Positions 17,999 through 26,600 of a stretch of 64,000 bases of DNA are shown here, piece by piece. The stretch's first letter is position 1; the number at the start of each line of letters is the position of its first letter. Both the position numbers and the translations under genes were made by a program. Under the pieces are notes generated by a model. The model made no database searches, had not been told where the DNA came from, and saw only the letters and a list, made by a program, of their open reading frames with translations. This DNA is from Pseudomonadota bacterium (lineage in GTDB: Bacteria > Pseudomonadota > Gammaproteobacteria > Burkholderiales > Rhodocyclaceae), in NCBI GenBank assembly GCA_018241725.1, contig JAFEDI010000105.1, positions 1 to 64,000 on the forward strand. Direction: 5' to 3'.

Positions 17999-18012
17999 TT
18001 GACCCGCATCAA
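17999..18012 (-). promoter_or_regulatory. FNR/ANR box of the cytochrome c gene
   Basis: TTGAC-CCGC-ATCAA matches nine of ten positions of TTGAT-N4-ATCAA. On the minus strand TAGCAT (17970-17975) sits about 33 bp from the box centre, the spacing of a class II FNR promoter (box at -41.5). Confidence 0.6.
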
Positions 18013-18045
18013 TTGGCACCAGCCGATGCCCGCACCGGCTACTTT

Positions 18046-18945
18046 TCAGCCCTGTTCCCCCTCAAGCGCCGCTCGCCACGCCGCCGCCATGCCAGGATGA
18101 AACGGGTCGTGAGCACAAGCCTCGATCCACACCAGCCGGCTGCCGTCGATGCACGCGTGGATACGTTCTGCATTGGATGGCGGACAGACCACGTCGTCAC
18201 GGCCGTGGATCAGCCAGACCGGAAGGCCGGACAACCCCACGCAGGCGTCCAGGAAATCCTCTTCATTCAGGAAGCAACCGGCTGTCAGGTAATGGGCCTG
18301 AAGCCGGTATTTATCCACCAAGCGGTCGCGCTCCTCCAGGGGCGGCGACGGAGGCGGCGCGGACGGATCATTCACCGCCTGCTCATAACGAAGCCAGGCC
18401 AGCGCCGCCGCGCCGGCCGCCTCGCGGTCAGCGCTGCCAAGACGCACCGCCAGTTCGGCCAGCAGATCCGGCGCATCCCAAAGCGCCGTAGACAAGGCCC
18501 GCCAGGCCTGCGGGCGCAGCGCCGCCAGCCCCCCGAAGAACCAGCGCACATTGCCGTCGCCCGGCATGAAGACACTGCGCACCACCACCCCATCGACCAC
18601 CTGCGGATGGGCCGCCGCGTAGGCCAACGCCAGCGTCGCGCCCCACGAACCTCCGCTCACCCACCAACGCGGGATGCCGAGATGGCGGCGCAGGCGCTCG
18701 ATGTCGTCGATGAGATGCATCGTCGTGTTGGCGTGGATCTCGCCGAGCGGCAGCGAGCGTCCGCAGCCCCGCTGGTCGAAGAACACCACGTGATGGCGCT
18801 GCGCATCGTAAAGCTCGCGCAAGCGCGGGCTGCAGCCGCTGCCCGGCCCGCCATGGAGCACCACCACCGGCGTGCCGGCCGGATTGCCCCAGGTCTCGTA
18901 ATACAGCCGGTGGCCGTCGCCCACGTCGAGCAGTCCATTTGCCAT
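18046..18945 (-). CDS. pip: proline iminopeptidase
   Basis: 299-residue alpha/beta hydrolase of peptidase family S33. The oxyanion motif HGGPGSGCSPRL (about 31-42), DQRGCGRS (about 57-64), and the nucleophile Ser100 in GGSWGATLAL are all present. The later Asp and His are in HGRDDVVCP and ACAHDPFHPG. It removes N-terminal proline from peptides in the cytoplasm. It is divergent from pqqA with 118 bp between the starts, and the PQQ motif lies in that gap. A link to PqqA peptide processing is possible but unproven; no pqqF is in the window. Confidence 0.9.
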   Translation of the reverse strand: MANGLLDVGDGHRLYYETWGNPAGTPVVVLHGGPGSGCSPRLRELYDAQRHHVVFFDQRGCGRSLPLGEIHANTTMHLIDDIERLRRHLGIPRWWVSGGSWGATLALAYAAAHPQVVDGVVVRSVFMPGDGNVRWFFGGLAALRPQAWRALSTALWDAPDLLAELAVRLGSADREAAGAAALAWLRYEQAVNDPSAPPPSPPLEERDRLVDKYRLQAHYLTAGCFLNEEDFLDACVGLSGLPVWLIHGRDDVVCPPSNAERIHACIDGSRLVWIEACAHDPFHPGMAAAWRAALEGEQG

Positions 18946-18956
18946 CCCAACCTCGA

Positions 18957-18977
18957 AATCATGATTTTCGTGAGGCG
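18957..18977 (+). promoter_or_regulatory. shared PQQ motif, copy 2 (before pqqA)
   Basis: AATCATGATTTTC, variable base G, TGAGGCG; 20 of 21 positions equal copy 1. Here the palindrome extends to AAATCATGATTT. It lies 86 bp before pqqA and 11 bp before pip, so it could control both. Confidence 0.55.
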
Positions 18978-19063
18978 CAAGTATGCCGCCCCCGCAACAA
19001 TGCTTTCCACGGATTCGCCTTCCGGCGGACCGTAACCATCAATCAAAAAATTGGAGACTCATC

Positions 19064-19138
19064 ATGACCTGGACCACCCCCCAAGCTTGCGATCTGCGTT
19101 TCGGCTTCGAAATCACCATGTACATCGCCGCCAAGTGA
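19064..19138 (+). CDS. pqqA: PQQ precursor peptide PqqA
   Basis: 24-residue peptide beginning MTWTTPQACDLRF and ending in FEITMYIAAK. The conserved Glu16 and Tyr20, separated by three residues (E-I-T-M-Y), are the residues cross-linked by PqqE and built into PQQ. GGAG sits 8 nt before the ATG. A far-downstream pqqB start and two strong hairpins in the gap suggest that pqqA mRNA accumulates separately from the enzyme genes. Confidence 0.95.
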   Translation: MTWTTPQACDLRFGFEITMYIAAK

Positions 19139-19227
19139 TGGAGCCCGGATAGACCCGTCAAAGGTCTGTCCTTCCATCTCGCGACAGCGAGTCGGCGTTG
19201 CGGCTCGGCCCCCCGGTTCCGCAACGC
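19137..19227 (+). other. two RNA hairpins between pqqA and pqqB
   Basis: The first hairpin (19137-19178) has GATGGA/TCCATC outer arms and GGATAGACC/GGTCTGTCC inner arms with one G-T pair. The second has perfect 9-bp arms GCGTTGCGG (19195-19203) and CCGCAACGC (19219-19227). Neither is followed by a T-run, so attenuation or RNA stabilisation of the pqqA message fits better than simple termination. Confidence 0.6.
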
Positions 19228-19258
19228 CCCACCCAGCCTCTGCGGTCACGTCCAAGCC

Positions 19259-20176
19259 ATGAAAATCCGAGTTCTCGGCTCCGCCGCCGGCGGTGGCTTT
19301 CCCCAGTGGAACTGCAACTGTGCCAACTGCCGGGGCGTACGTGCCGGCCAGGCTGGCCTGCAGCGCCGCACCCAGTCGTCCATCGCAGTGAGCGCCGATG
19401 GCGCCAAGTGGACCCTCGTCAATGCCTCGCCGGACATCCTGCAGCAATTCCAGCAATTTGCCGGTACCTGGCCCACTGAAGGCCTGCGCGGCTGCGGTAT
19501 CGAATCGGTCGTCCTGGTGGACGCCCAGATCGACCACACCACCGGCCTCTACATGCTGCGCGAAAAGGGCAGCCCGTGGCCGATCTGGACCACCGACCCG
19601 GTGTTCGAGGATCTGACCCGCGGCAACCCCATCCTGCACCTGCTCGAACACTATTGCGGCGTTGACCGCCAGCCGGTTCCGCTCGACGGCCGCAGCTTCC
19701 ATCCGCAGGGCTCAACCAACCTGGACTGGCGCGCCATGCCGCTGCTGTCCGCAGCGCCGCCCTACTCGCCGCACCGCGGCAACCCGGTGCCCGGCGACAA
19801 CATCGGCCTCACCGTCATCGACCCAGCCACCGGCAAGCGGGTCTTCTACGCGCCCGGCCTCGCCGAGGTGGACGACGCCGTCTTCGACGCGATGAGCAGC
19901 GCCGACTGCGTGATGGTGGACGGCACCTTCTGGACCGACGACGAGATGATCGGCCTGGGCCTGTCCAAAAAGCGCGCCCGCGACATCGGCCACCTGGCCC
20001 AGAGCGGCCCCGGCGGCATGATCGAACAGCTCGCCCGCCTGCCGCGCCACGTGCGCCGCGTCCTCATCCACATCAACAACACCAACCCAATCCTCGACGA
20101 AAGCTCGGCGGAACGCGCGGCCCTGACCGCTGCCGGCATCGAGGTGGCCTACGACGGCATGGAGATCGCACTGTGA
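19259..20176 (+). CDS. pqqB: PQQ biosynthesis protein PqqB
   Basis: 305 residues, metallo-beta-lactamase fold. [20 protein letters not shown] at the N-terminus is diagnostic and contributes Cys residues of the structural zinc site. [12 protein letters not shown] (about 85-96), NNTNPIL and the active-site acidic/His positions follow. PqqB is an iron hydroxylase acting on the Glu-Tyr dipeptide stage. The stop overlaps the pqqC start by 4 bp. The Shine-Dalgarno is weak. Confidence 0.95.
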   Translation: MKIRVLGSAAGGGFPQWNCNCANCRGVRAGQAGLQRRTQSSIAVSADGAKWTLVNASPDILQQFQQFAGTWPTEGLRGCGIESVVLVDAQIDHTTGLYMLREKGSPWPIWTTDPVFEDLTRGNPILHLLEHYCGVDRQPVPLDGRSFHPQGSTNLDWRAMPLLSAAPPYSPHRGNPVPGDNIGLTVIDPATGKRVFYAPGLAEVDDAVFDAMSSADCVMVDGTFWTDDEMIGLGLSKKRARDIGHLAQSGPGGMIEQLARLPRHVRRVLIHINNTNPILDESSAERAALTAAGIEVAYDGMEIAL

Positions 20177-20901
20177 GCCAAGACCAACTTCGCCCCTGGA
20201 CGCCCGAAGAGTTCGAAGCGCAGCTGCGCGACAAGGGCGCAGCGTACCACATCCACCACCCCTTCAACGTCATGCTCAACACCGGCAAGGCCACGCGTGA
20301 GCAGATCCAGGGCTGGGTGGCCAACCGCTACTACTACCAGATCATCATCCCGCAGAAAGACGCCGCGGTGATGTCCAACTGTCCGGACCGGGACGTGCGC
20401 CGGGAGTGGATCCAGCGCATCCTCGACCACGACGGCCACGGCGACGACGCCGGCGGCATCGAAGCCTGGCTGCGCCTCGGCCAGGCGGTCGGCCTCAGCC
20501 GCGAGGAAATCGTCGACCAGCGCCACGTGATTCCCGCCGTGCGCTTCGCCTGCGACGCCTATCTCAACTTCTGCCGCCAGCGCCCGTGGCAGGAGTCCGT
20601 GTGCTCCAGCCTCACCGAGCTGTTCGCCCCGACCATCCACAAGCAGCGCCTGGCCAACTGGCCCGAACACTATCCGTGGATCGAATCCGACGGCCTGCAA
20701 TACTTCCGCAACCGGGTCACCCAGGCCCGCCGCGACGTGGAGCAAGGCCTGGCGATCACCCTCGGCTACTTCGACACCCGCGCCGCCCAGCTCCGTGCGC
20801 TCGACATCCTCAAGTTCAAGCTCGACATCCTGTGGTCCATGAACGACGCGATGATGGTCAAGTACGGCCTGGAAGGCGGCGTGCAGGACGCTGCCCAATG
20901 A
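20173..20901 (+). CDS. pqqC: pyrroloquinoline-quinone synthase PqqC
   Basis: 242 residues, full length. Cofactorless oxidase that performs ring closure and the final eight-electron oxidation of AHQQ to PQQ. Typical all-helical sequence with [32 protein letters not shown] (about 19-50) and [16 protein letters not shown] near the end. Overlaps pqqB by ATGA and pqqD by ATGA. Confidence 0.95.
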   Translation: MSQDQLRPWTPEEFEAQLRDKGAAYHIHHPFNVMLNTGKATREQIQGWVANRYYYQIIIPQKDAAVMSNCPDRDVRREWIQRILDHDGHGDDAGGIEAWLRLGQAVGLSREEIVDQRHVIPAVRFACDAYLNFCRQRPWQESVCSSLTELFAPTIHKQRLANWPEHYPWIESDGLQYFRNRVTQARRDVEQGLAITLGYFDTRAAQLRALDILKFKLDILWSMNDAMMVKYGLEGGVQDAAQ

Positions 20902-21173
20902 GCACCGGCAGCGCCCGTCCCGCCATCAACCGTCTGTTCCGCTTCCAGTGGGAACCGGCCCAGCAGGCCCATGTGCTGCTGTACCCGGAAGGCATGGTCA
21001 AGCTCAACCAGAGCGCCGGCGAGATCCTCAAGCGCTGCGACGGTGAGCGCAGCGTGGTGGAGATCGTCACCGACCTGGAAGCCACTTTCAACGCCAGCGG
21101 CCTCAGCGCCGACGTCGAAGCATTCCTCAAGATGGCCGACGAACAGAACTGGATCACCTGGAAGGACGAATGA
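20898..21173 (+). CDS. pqqD: PQQ biosynthesis peptide chaperone PqqD
   Basis: 91 residues with the RRE (RiPP recognition element) fold: [31 protein letters not shown], then [15 protein letters not shown]. It binds the PqqA leader and presents it to PqqE. Start is the ATG overlapping the pqqC stop; the gene also overlaps pqqE by 4 bp. Confidence 0.95.
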   Translation: MSTGSARPAINRLFRFQWEPAQQAHVLLYPEGMVKLNQSAGEILKRCDGERSVVEIVTDLEATFNASGLSADVEAFLKMADEQNWITWKDE

Positions 21174-22300
21174 TGGAACCCCTGCTCGTCCCCCGCCGCC
21201 CCGGCCCCCTGTGGCTACTGGCCGAGGTCACCTACCGCTGCCCGCTGCACTGCGCCTTCTGCTACAACCCGGTGGACTTCGCCCAGGCCGGGCCGGAGCT
21301 GGCGACGGAAGACTGGCTGAAGGTGATCCGCGAAGCGCGGGAGATGGGCGCCGCCCAGTTCGGCATCTCGGGCGGCGAGCCGCTGCTCCGCGACGACATC
21401 GAGATCCTCGTCGGCGAAGCCCGCCGGCTTGGCTTCTACACCAACCTGATCACCTCCGGCGTGGGCCTCACCGAGGCCCGCCTGGCGGCCCTCAAGGAAG
21501 CGGGGCTGGACCACATCCAGCTGTCCTTCCAGGACGCCACCCGCGAAGCCAACGACCTCATCACCAACACCCGCACCTTCGAGCTGAAGCGCAAGGTGGC
21601 GGCGATGACCAAGGCCGCCGGCTACCCGACGGTGATCAACTGCGTGCTGCACCGGACCAACATCGACCACCTCGACCGCATCATCGAGATGGCTGTCGAG
21701 ATCGGCGCCGAATACCTGGAGCTGGCCAACACCCAGTACCACGGCTGGGCCTTCCTCAACCGGGAAGCGCTGATGCCCACCGCCGCCCAGCTGGCCGAAG
21801 CCGAGGCCGTCACAGAACGCTGGAAAGCGAAGCTCGGCAAGAAGATGCGCATCCTCTTCGTGACGCCGGACTACCAGTCGAAGAAGCCCAAGAAATGCAT
21901 GAACGGCTGGGGCGAAGTCTTCCTGTCGGTCACCCCGGACGGCCTGGCCCTGCCCTGTCACACCGCCCGCATGCTGCCGGGCCTCGAGTTCCCCGACGTG
22001 CGCGAGCACGCGCTGGACTGGATCTGGCACGAATCGCCGCTGTTCAACCGCTTCCGCGGCACCGCCTGGCTGCCGGAAACCTGCCAGAGCTGCGAGGACA
22101 AGGAGAAGGACCACGGCGGCTGCCGCTGCCAGGCCTACATGCTGACCGGCAAGGCCGACGCCACCGACCCGGTGTGCCCCAAGTCGCCGGACCACGCCCT
22201 CATCGACACCGTGCTGGCCAAGGCCGAGCAGGCCGCCACCGTCAAGCCGCTGATCTTCCGCGACCCGAAGAACTCCCACACCCTCGATCGCGCGTTTTGA
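21170..22300 (+). CDS. pqqE: PqqA peptide cyclase, radical SAM enzyme PqqE
   Basis: 376 residues. The radical SAM cluster motif is Cys24-x3-Cys28-x2-Cys31 (CPLHCAFC) and GISGGEPLLR (about 63-72) is the SAM site. A C-terminal SPASM domain has CMNGW, LPCHTA, CQSCEDK, CRCQAY and CPKSPDH for auxiliary Fe-S clusters. It forms the carbon-carbon bond between Glu and Tyr of PqqA. Last gene of the pqqA-E operon; no pqqF/G protease gene follows. Confidence 0.95.
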   Translation: MMEPLLVPRRPGPLWLLAEVTYRCPLHCAFCYNPVDFAQAGPELATEDWLKVIREAREMGAAQFGISGGEPLLRDDIEILVGEARRLGFYTNLITSGVGLTEARLAALKEAGLDHIQLSFQDATREANDLITNTRTFELKRKVAAMTKAAGYPTVINCVLHRTNIDHLDRIIEMAVEIGAEYLELANTQYHGWAFLNREALMPTAAQLAEAEAVTERWKAKLGKKMRILFVTPDYQSKKPKKCMNGWGEVFLSVTPDGLALPCHTARMLPGLEFPDVREHALDWIWHESPLFNRFRGTAWLPETCQSCEDKEKDHGGCRCQAYMLTGKADATDPVCPKSPDHALIDTVLAKAEQAATVKPLIFRDPKNSHTLDRAF

Positions 22301-22446
22301 TGGGTCCGGAGGCGACCTCCCCGCGCGAGCACTGACAACCGTTTCCCAACGGCCCCGCCCCGGACTCATCCCGCAGGGCCGTCCCGCCGCCCGGCCAAGC
22401 CGGGCCCCCATGTTAGAATCCCGCCGATTCCGGCCGCCGATTCATC

Positions 22447-22926
22447 ATGCTTTTCTCCCACCTTCGTCCTTCCCTGTTCGCCGTGCTGGCTGCCTTCACC
22501 CTGGGCGCCTGCTCCACCCTGAAACCCGACTCGCCGGCGGAAAAGAGTGCCCCGCCCAAGCACGAGGCAACGGAGGACGCCACCGGCAGCAAGCCGGCTC
22601 CGACTCCGGCACCGCGCCCGCGGCCACCGCGGAGCGACAAGCCCAAGCAGGACAAGCCGGACCGGGCCGCCCCAAAGAGCGAAACCGCCGTGGAAGAAAC
22701 CCCTGCACCGCCGGCCACCGAAGCGCCCCTCAACGGCCCCCTGTGGCTGACCCTGTGCAAGCAGCGCCAGACCGAGGCCGGCATCATCCGCTGCGACGCA
22801 GACGAGCTGCTGGTTCGCCCGTCCGCCCAGGTCAAGATCTTCACGCGGGACCCGGCCGCCACCGGGCGTGGCATCCAGCTGCGCAGGGGCTTACCCAGCA
22901 AGTACCGCTTCTTCGTCGTTCCATAG
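22447..22926 (+). CDS. lipoprotein with Pro/Lys-rich linker, function unknown
   Basis: 159 residues. Signal peptide with lipobox LGAC (lipidated Cys at about residue 22), then a 70-residue disordered stretch rich in Pro, Lys, Ala and Thr. A small C-terminal domain (about 95-159: LNGPLWLTLCKQRQTEAGIIRCDADELLV...) contains two Cys. The linker could let the domain reach through the periplasm or peptidoglycan. No family recognised. It is 147 bp after pqqE and probably not part of that operon. Confidence 0.65.
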   Translation: MLFSHLRPSLFAVLAAFTLGACSTLKPDSPAEKSAPPKHEATEDATGSKPAPTPAPRPRPPRSDKPKQDKPDRAAPKSETAVEETPAPPATEAPLNGPLWLTLCKQRQTEAGIIRCDADELLVRPSAQVKIFTRDPAATGRGIQLRRGLPSKYRFFVVP

Positions 22927-22990
22927 TCGTTTTCCGCCCCGGCGTCTCCCGCATCCGGCCGCAACACGCCTGCAACACGGCGCAGGTTGA

Positions 22991-23497
22991 ATGGCGGCCA
23001 CGGCGCCTCTCCGGCGCCGCCAATCGGGAGGATGCGCCACGGAACCGATCACCATCGACCTGCTGCGGCCCGACGACCATGCGGGCCGCGAAGCCACCGC
23101 CGCCGTATTGCTGGCGTCCTTCGACAATCCGCAGCGCTATGACGGCGCCCGCATCGCAGCCCAGCTGGTCTCCGCCGAAGCCCCGTTCTACCGCCACTTC
23201 TTCGTTGCCCGCCGCGGCGACGAGATCGTCGGCGCGGGCGGCATCAAGGCCGCCGACTGGGCCATCGACACCCACATCCTGTACATGTCGGCGGTCGCCG
23301 AGCACGTGCGCGGCCAGGGCATCGCCCGCGGGCTGATCGCGGCGCGCATCGCGTGGGTCATGGAGAACTTCCCCAGCGGGCGCCTGCTGGTATCCACCGC
23401 CCGCACAGGCCGCTTCAACCGGCTGGGCTTCCGCGTCGTCGGCAAACACGAATCCGACGGACGCCGCCTGATGATGATGGAGTTCAAACGCACCTGA
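22991..23497 (+). CDS. GNAT-family N-acetyltransferase
   Basis: Up to 168 residues, single GNAT domain. Acetyl-CoA loop RGQGIARGLI (about 111-120) after the beta-4 strand YMSAVAEHV, and a C-terminal RFNRLGFRVVGKHE. Acceptor unknown. The annotated ATG has no ribosome site, whereas GGGAGGA stands 6 nt before an in-frame ACG at 23039, close to where GNAT homology begins. A rare ACG start or a somewhat shorter protein is therefore possible. Confidence 0.8.
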   Translation: MAATAPLRRRQSGGCATEPITIDLLRPDDHAGREATAAVLLASFDNPQRYDGARIAAQLVSAEAPFYRHFFVARRGDEIVGAGGIKAADWAIDTHILYMSAVAEHVRGQGIARGLIAARIAWVMENFPSGRLLVSTARTGRFNRLGFRVVGKHESDGRRLMMMEFKRT

Positions 23498-23524
23498 GGT
23501 GGGTTCAAAAATGCATTTCGAATC

Positions 23525-23552
23525 TTGATTCCGGCCCCATGAGGGCTATTCT
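23525..23552 (+). promoter_or_regulatory. candidate promoter of the CHAT-hydrolase gene
   Basis: TTGATT (23525-23530), 16-bp spacer, TATTCT (23547-23552), 72 bp before the ATG. The gene start itself has a strong GGGGGAG site. Confidence 0.4.
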
Positions 23553-23624
23553 TCCCCGGAACAACCGCGTGCTCAGGCTCGACGGTCGCCGTCCGCAACG
23601 ATAACAACCAGGGGGAGAAGAGCC

Positions 23625-26600
23625 ATGCCAGGCACACTCAAACTGCGCGTCAACGGCAGGAGACAGGATAAGGAAGGCGAGGCGGGCCTGTGGCTGACCC
23701 GCCAGGGACGCACCGCCGATCTGTTCGCCGGCATCGAGGCCTCGGCCATCGAGATCGCCGGCAGCGCTCGTGGGGCCGGCGACGATCTCGTGCAGGAGAT
23801 TCCCGACGGCGCACTGGTCGAAGTCGAACTGGAAGGCGGCCTGCGCTTCTGGACCTCCGCCGAAGACCTGCGCGCCCGCCTCGGCGATCCCCATGCCGGC
23901 GATGCCCGCGGGCTCAATGACGACGAATCCTGGTCCCTGCCCACATCCCTCAGCCTGCCCGGTGCCCAGCGCGGCTTCGTCGGCCAGCTGGCGCTCAAGG
24001 CCCTGCGCTGGCTCAACATCAAGCCCGACGATGTGCTGCGCAACACCATCATCGACAAGGTCCAGAACCGGGCCATTCCCGTTGAGGGCGTGTTCCCGCT
24101 GCGCGCCGACGGCACCCTCGGCCCGCGCCTCACCGCCCCCATCCCCGACGGCGGCCCGGCCCTGCTGCTGCTGCACGGCACCGGGTCGAGCACAGCCGGC
24201 AGCTTCGGCCGCCTGTGGCAGGATCAGAAAGAGCGCTGGCAGGCCCTGCGCGAGCACTACGGCGAACGCATCTACGCCCTCGAACACTGGACGCTGACCC
24301 GCAGCCCCATCGAGAACGCCCTCGACGCCGCCCGCCTGCTACCGAAGAAAGGCCGCATCAGCTTCCTGTCCCACTCCCGCGGCGGCCTGGTCGGCGAGTT
24401 GCTGTGCATCGACCCGGACGGTTTCGACCTGCCCGAAGCCCAACAGGCCCTCGGCCCGCGCGCCTCCGACGACGCCGATCAAGCCGCCGCGATCAAGCGC
24501 CACCGGGACGCCCTCGGCAGCCTGGTGAACGAGTTGCGCAGCCGCCCGGAACTCAGCATCGAACGCTTCGTACGCGCCGCCTGCCCGGCCCGCGGCACCA
24601 GCCTGGCCGGCGACAAGCTGGACCAGTGGGGCTCGCTGATGGTGCTCGCCGCCATCGGCCTGGAAATGAAGGCCAGCGAGAGCCGGGGCCTCTTCGAAGT
24701 GCCGGAACTGCTGCAGACCGGTCTCGACATGGTCACCGAAACCGTCGCCTCGGTGCTGGCCAGCCGCCGCCGGGTGGACCAGCTACCCGGCCTGCAGGCC
24801 ATGATGCCCGGCGCCCCGCTGCTCGGCGTCATCAACGCGGCGCCGGCCCGCGGTGAGCTGTACGTCATCGCCGGCGACGCCGCGCCGGTGGAGGGCGACC
24901 GCCTCGCCGCACTGCGCATCTGGCTCGCCGACCGCTTCTACGAGCGTGACCACGACCTGGTGGTGGACACCCGCTCGATGCTCGACGGCGCCATCCGCCC
25001 AACGTCCGCCAATGCCCCGCGCTGCCGCGTACAGTTCCGCAGCGGCAGCGACGTCAATCACTTCCGTTACTTCCATAACGACGACAGCGCCGCCGCGGTG
25101 GTCGCCGCCCTCGTGCAGGCCCCCGACGCCGACAGCCTGTTCCACGACTACCACGGCGACTGGCCGCTGCCCGACGTCACCGGCGAGCAGGCCCGCGGCC
25201 TGTTCGGCCCCCGCGCCCAGCCCGACCCCGACCAGCCCCGCGGCACCGTGGTGCTGGTACCCGGCCTGTGCGGCAGCCAGCTGCTGGTGAACAAGAGCGA
25301 AGTATGGGCCAGCATCCTGTCCCTGGCCGGCGGCGCCTTCCGCGACAAACTCGCCATCAATGACGACGTGCAGCCCGGCCTGCCCCTTGCCGACACCTAC
25401 GTGCCCCTCGCCAACAGCCTGCGCCAGCGCGGCTACAAGGTGGACATGTACGGCTACGACTGGCGCAAGCCGCTGGCCACCGCGGTGGACGGACTGGCGC
25501 AGCGGATCAAGGACGCCATCGCCGCGACGGCGCCCGAACGCAAGCCCGTGCACATCGTCGTGCATTCCATGGGCGGCGTGCTGCTGCGCGCCACCTTCGC
25601 CGCCCATCCCGAGCTGTGGAACGCCTGGAACAACCACCCAGGCGACCCGCGGGTGCTGATGCTCGGCACACCGAACCAGGGCTCCCATTCGATCACCCTG
25701 CTGCTTACCGGCCGCGACAGCTTCTTCCGTCAGCTGGCCCTGCTGGACCTGTGCCATTCCCAGGAAGAACTCCTCGAAACCGCCGGCCAGTTCCCCGGTG
25801 TCATGGAGCTGCTGCCGTGGGCCGCCGGCGGTGACGACCAGCACATCCGTAACGCCGACACCTGGAACGCCTTCAGGCAGGCCGACGCCAAAGCCAAGTG
25901 GCCGCTGCCGCCGGCCGACGTGCTGGGCCAGTCGGCCGCGCTGTGGGAAACCCTCGACAAATCCGACCCGCTGCTTTCCAGTCCGCGCCTGGTGTACGTG
26001 GCAGGTCTGGCCGACCAGACCCCCGAGCAAGCCATCGTCGACGCAGCCGGCCGCTTCCAGATCCTGTGCACCCCCGAAGGCGACGGCCGCGTGCCCTGGT
26101 CCACCGGCATTCCCGACAGTTGCCGCAAAGGCGGCCGGGTGTATTACGTGCGCAGCGTGCACGGCGACATGCCGAAGGCCACCGACGCCCACGACGGCTA
26201 TCTGGAGCTGTTGGAGAAAGGCCGCAGCGACCGTCTGTCGGCCCAGCCGCCAGTCTCCCGCGGCGCCGTGGCACTGCAGCCCTGGCGCAGCGACGCAGCC
26301 GACGCCGCCCTCTACCCCAGCCGGGGCGAACTACTGGCTGCCGCCACCGGCGGTGCTGTGCGCTCCGCCCGCAAGGCTGTACGGGGCGGCTACCGTACGG
26401 AGGTGCGAGTCCTCCACGGCGATGTCATGTATGCCGAATCGGCTGTGCTGGTCGGCCACACCTGGGGCGCCAACGCGCTTGAATTCGCCGAGAAGCTGCT
26501 CGACCAGGCCCTCGGCGGGCGCATGCAAAAACGCCTTGATGCCGGTCTACATGCCGGCGCACTGAGCACGTTCTCGATCTATCGCAAGCGTCCGAACGAG

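Noticed and set aside
20971-22335. 454-residue + strand frame overlapping pqqD and pqqE
   Set aside because: Frame-shifted reading of pqqE, rich in Arg/Pro, without motifs.
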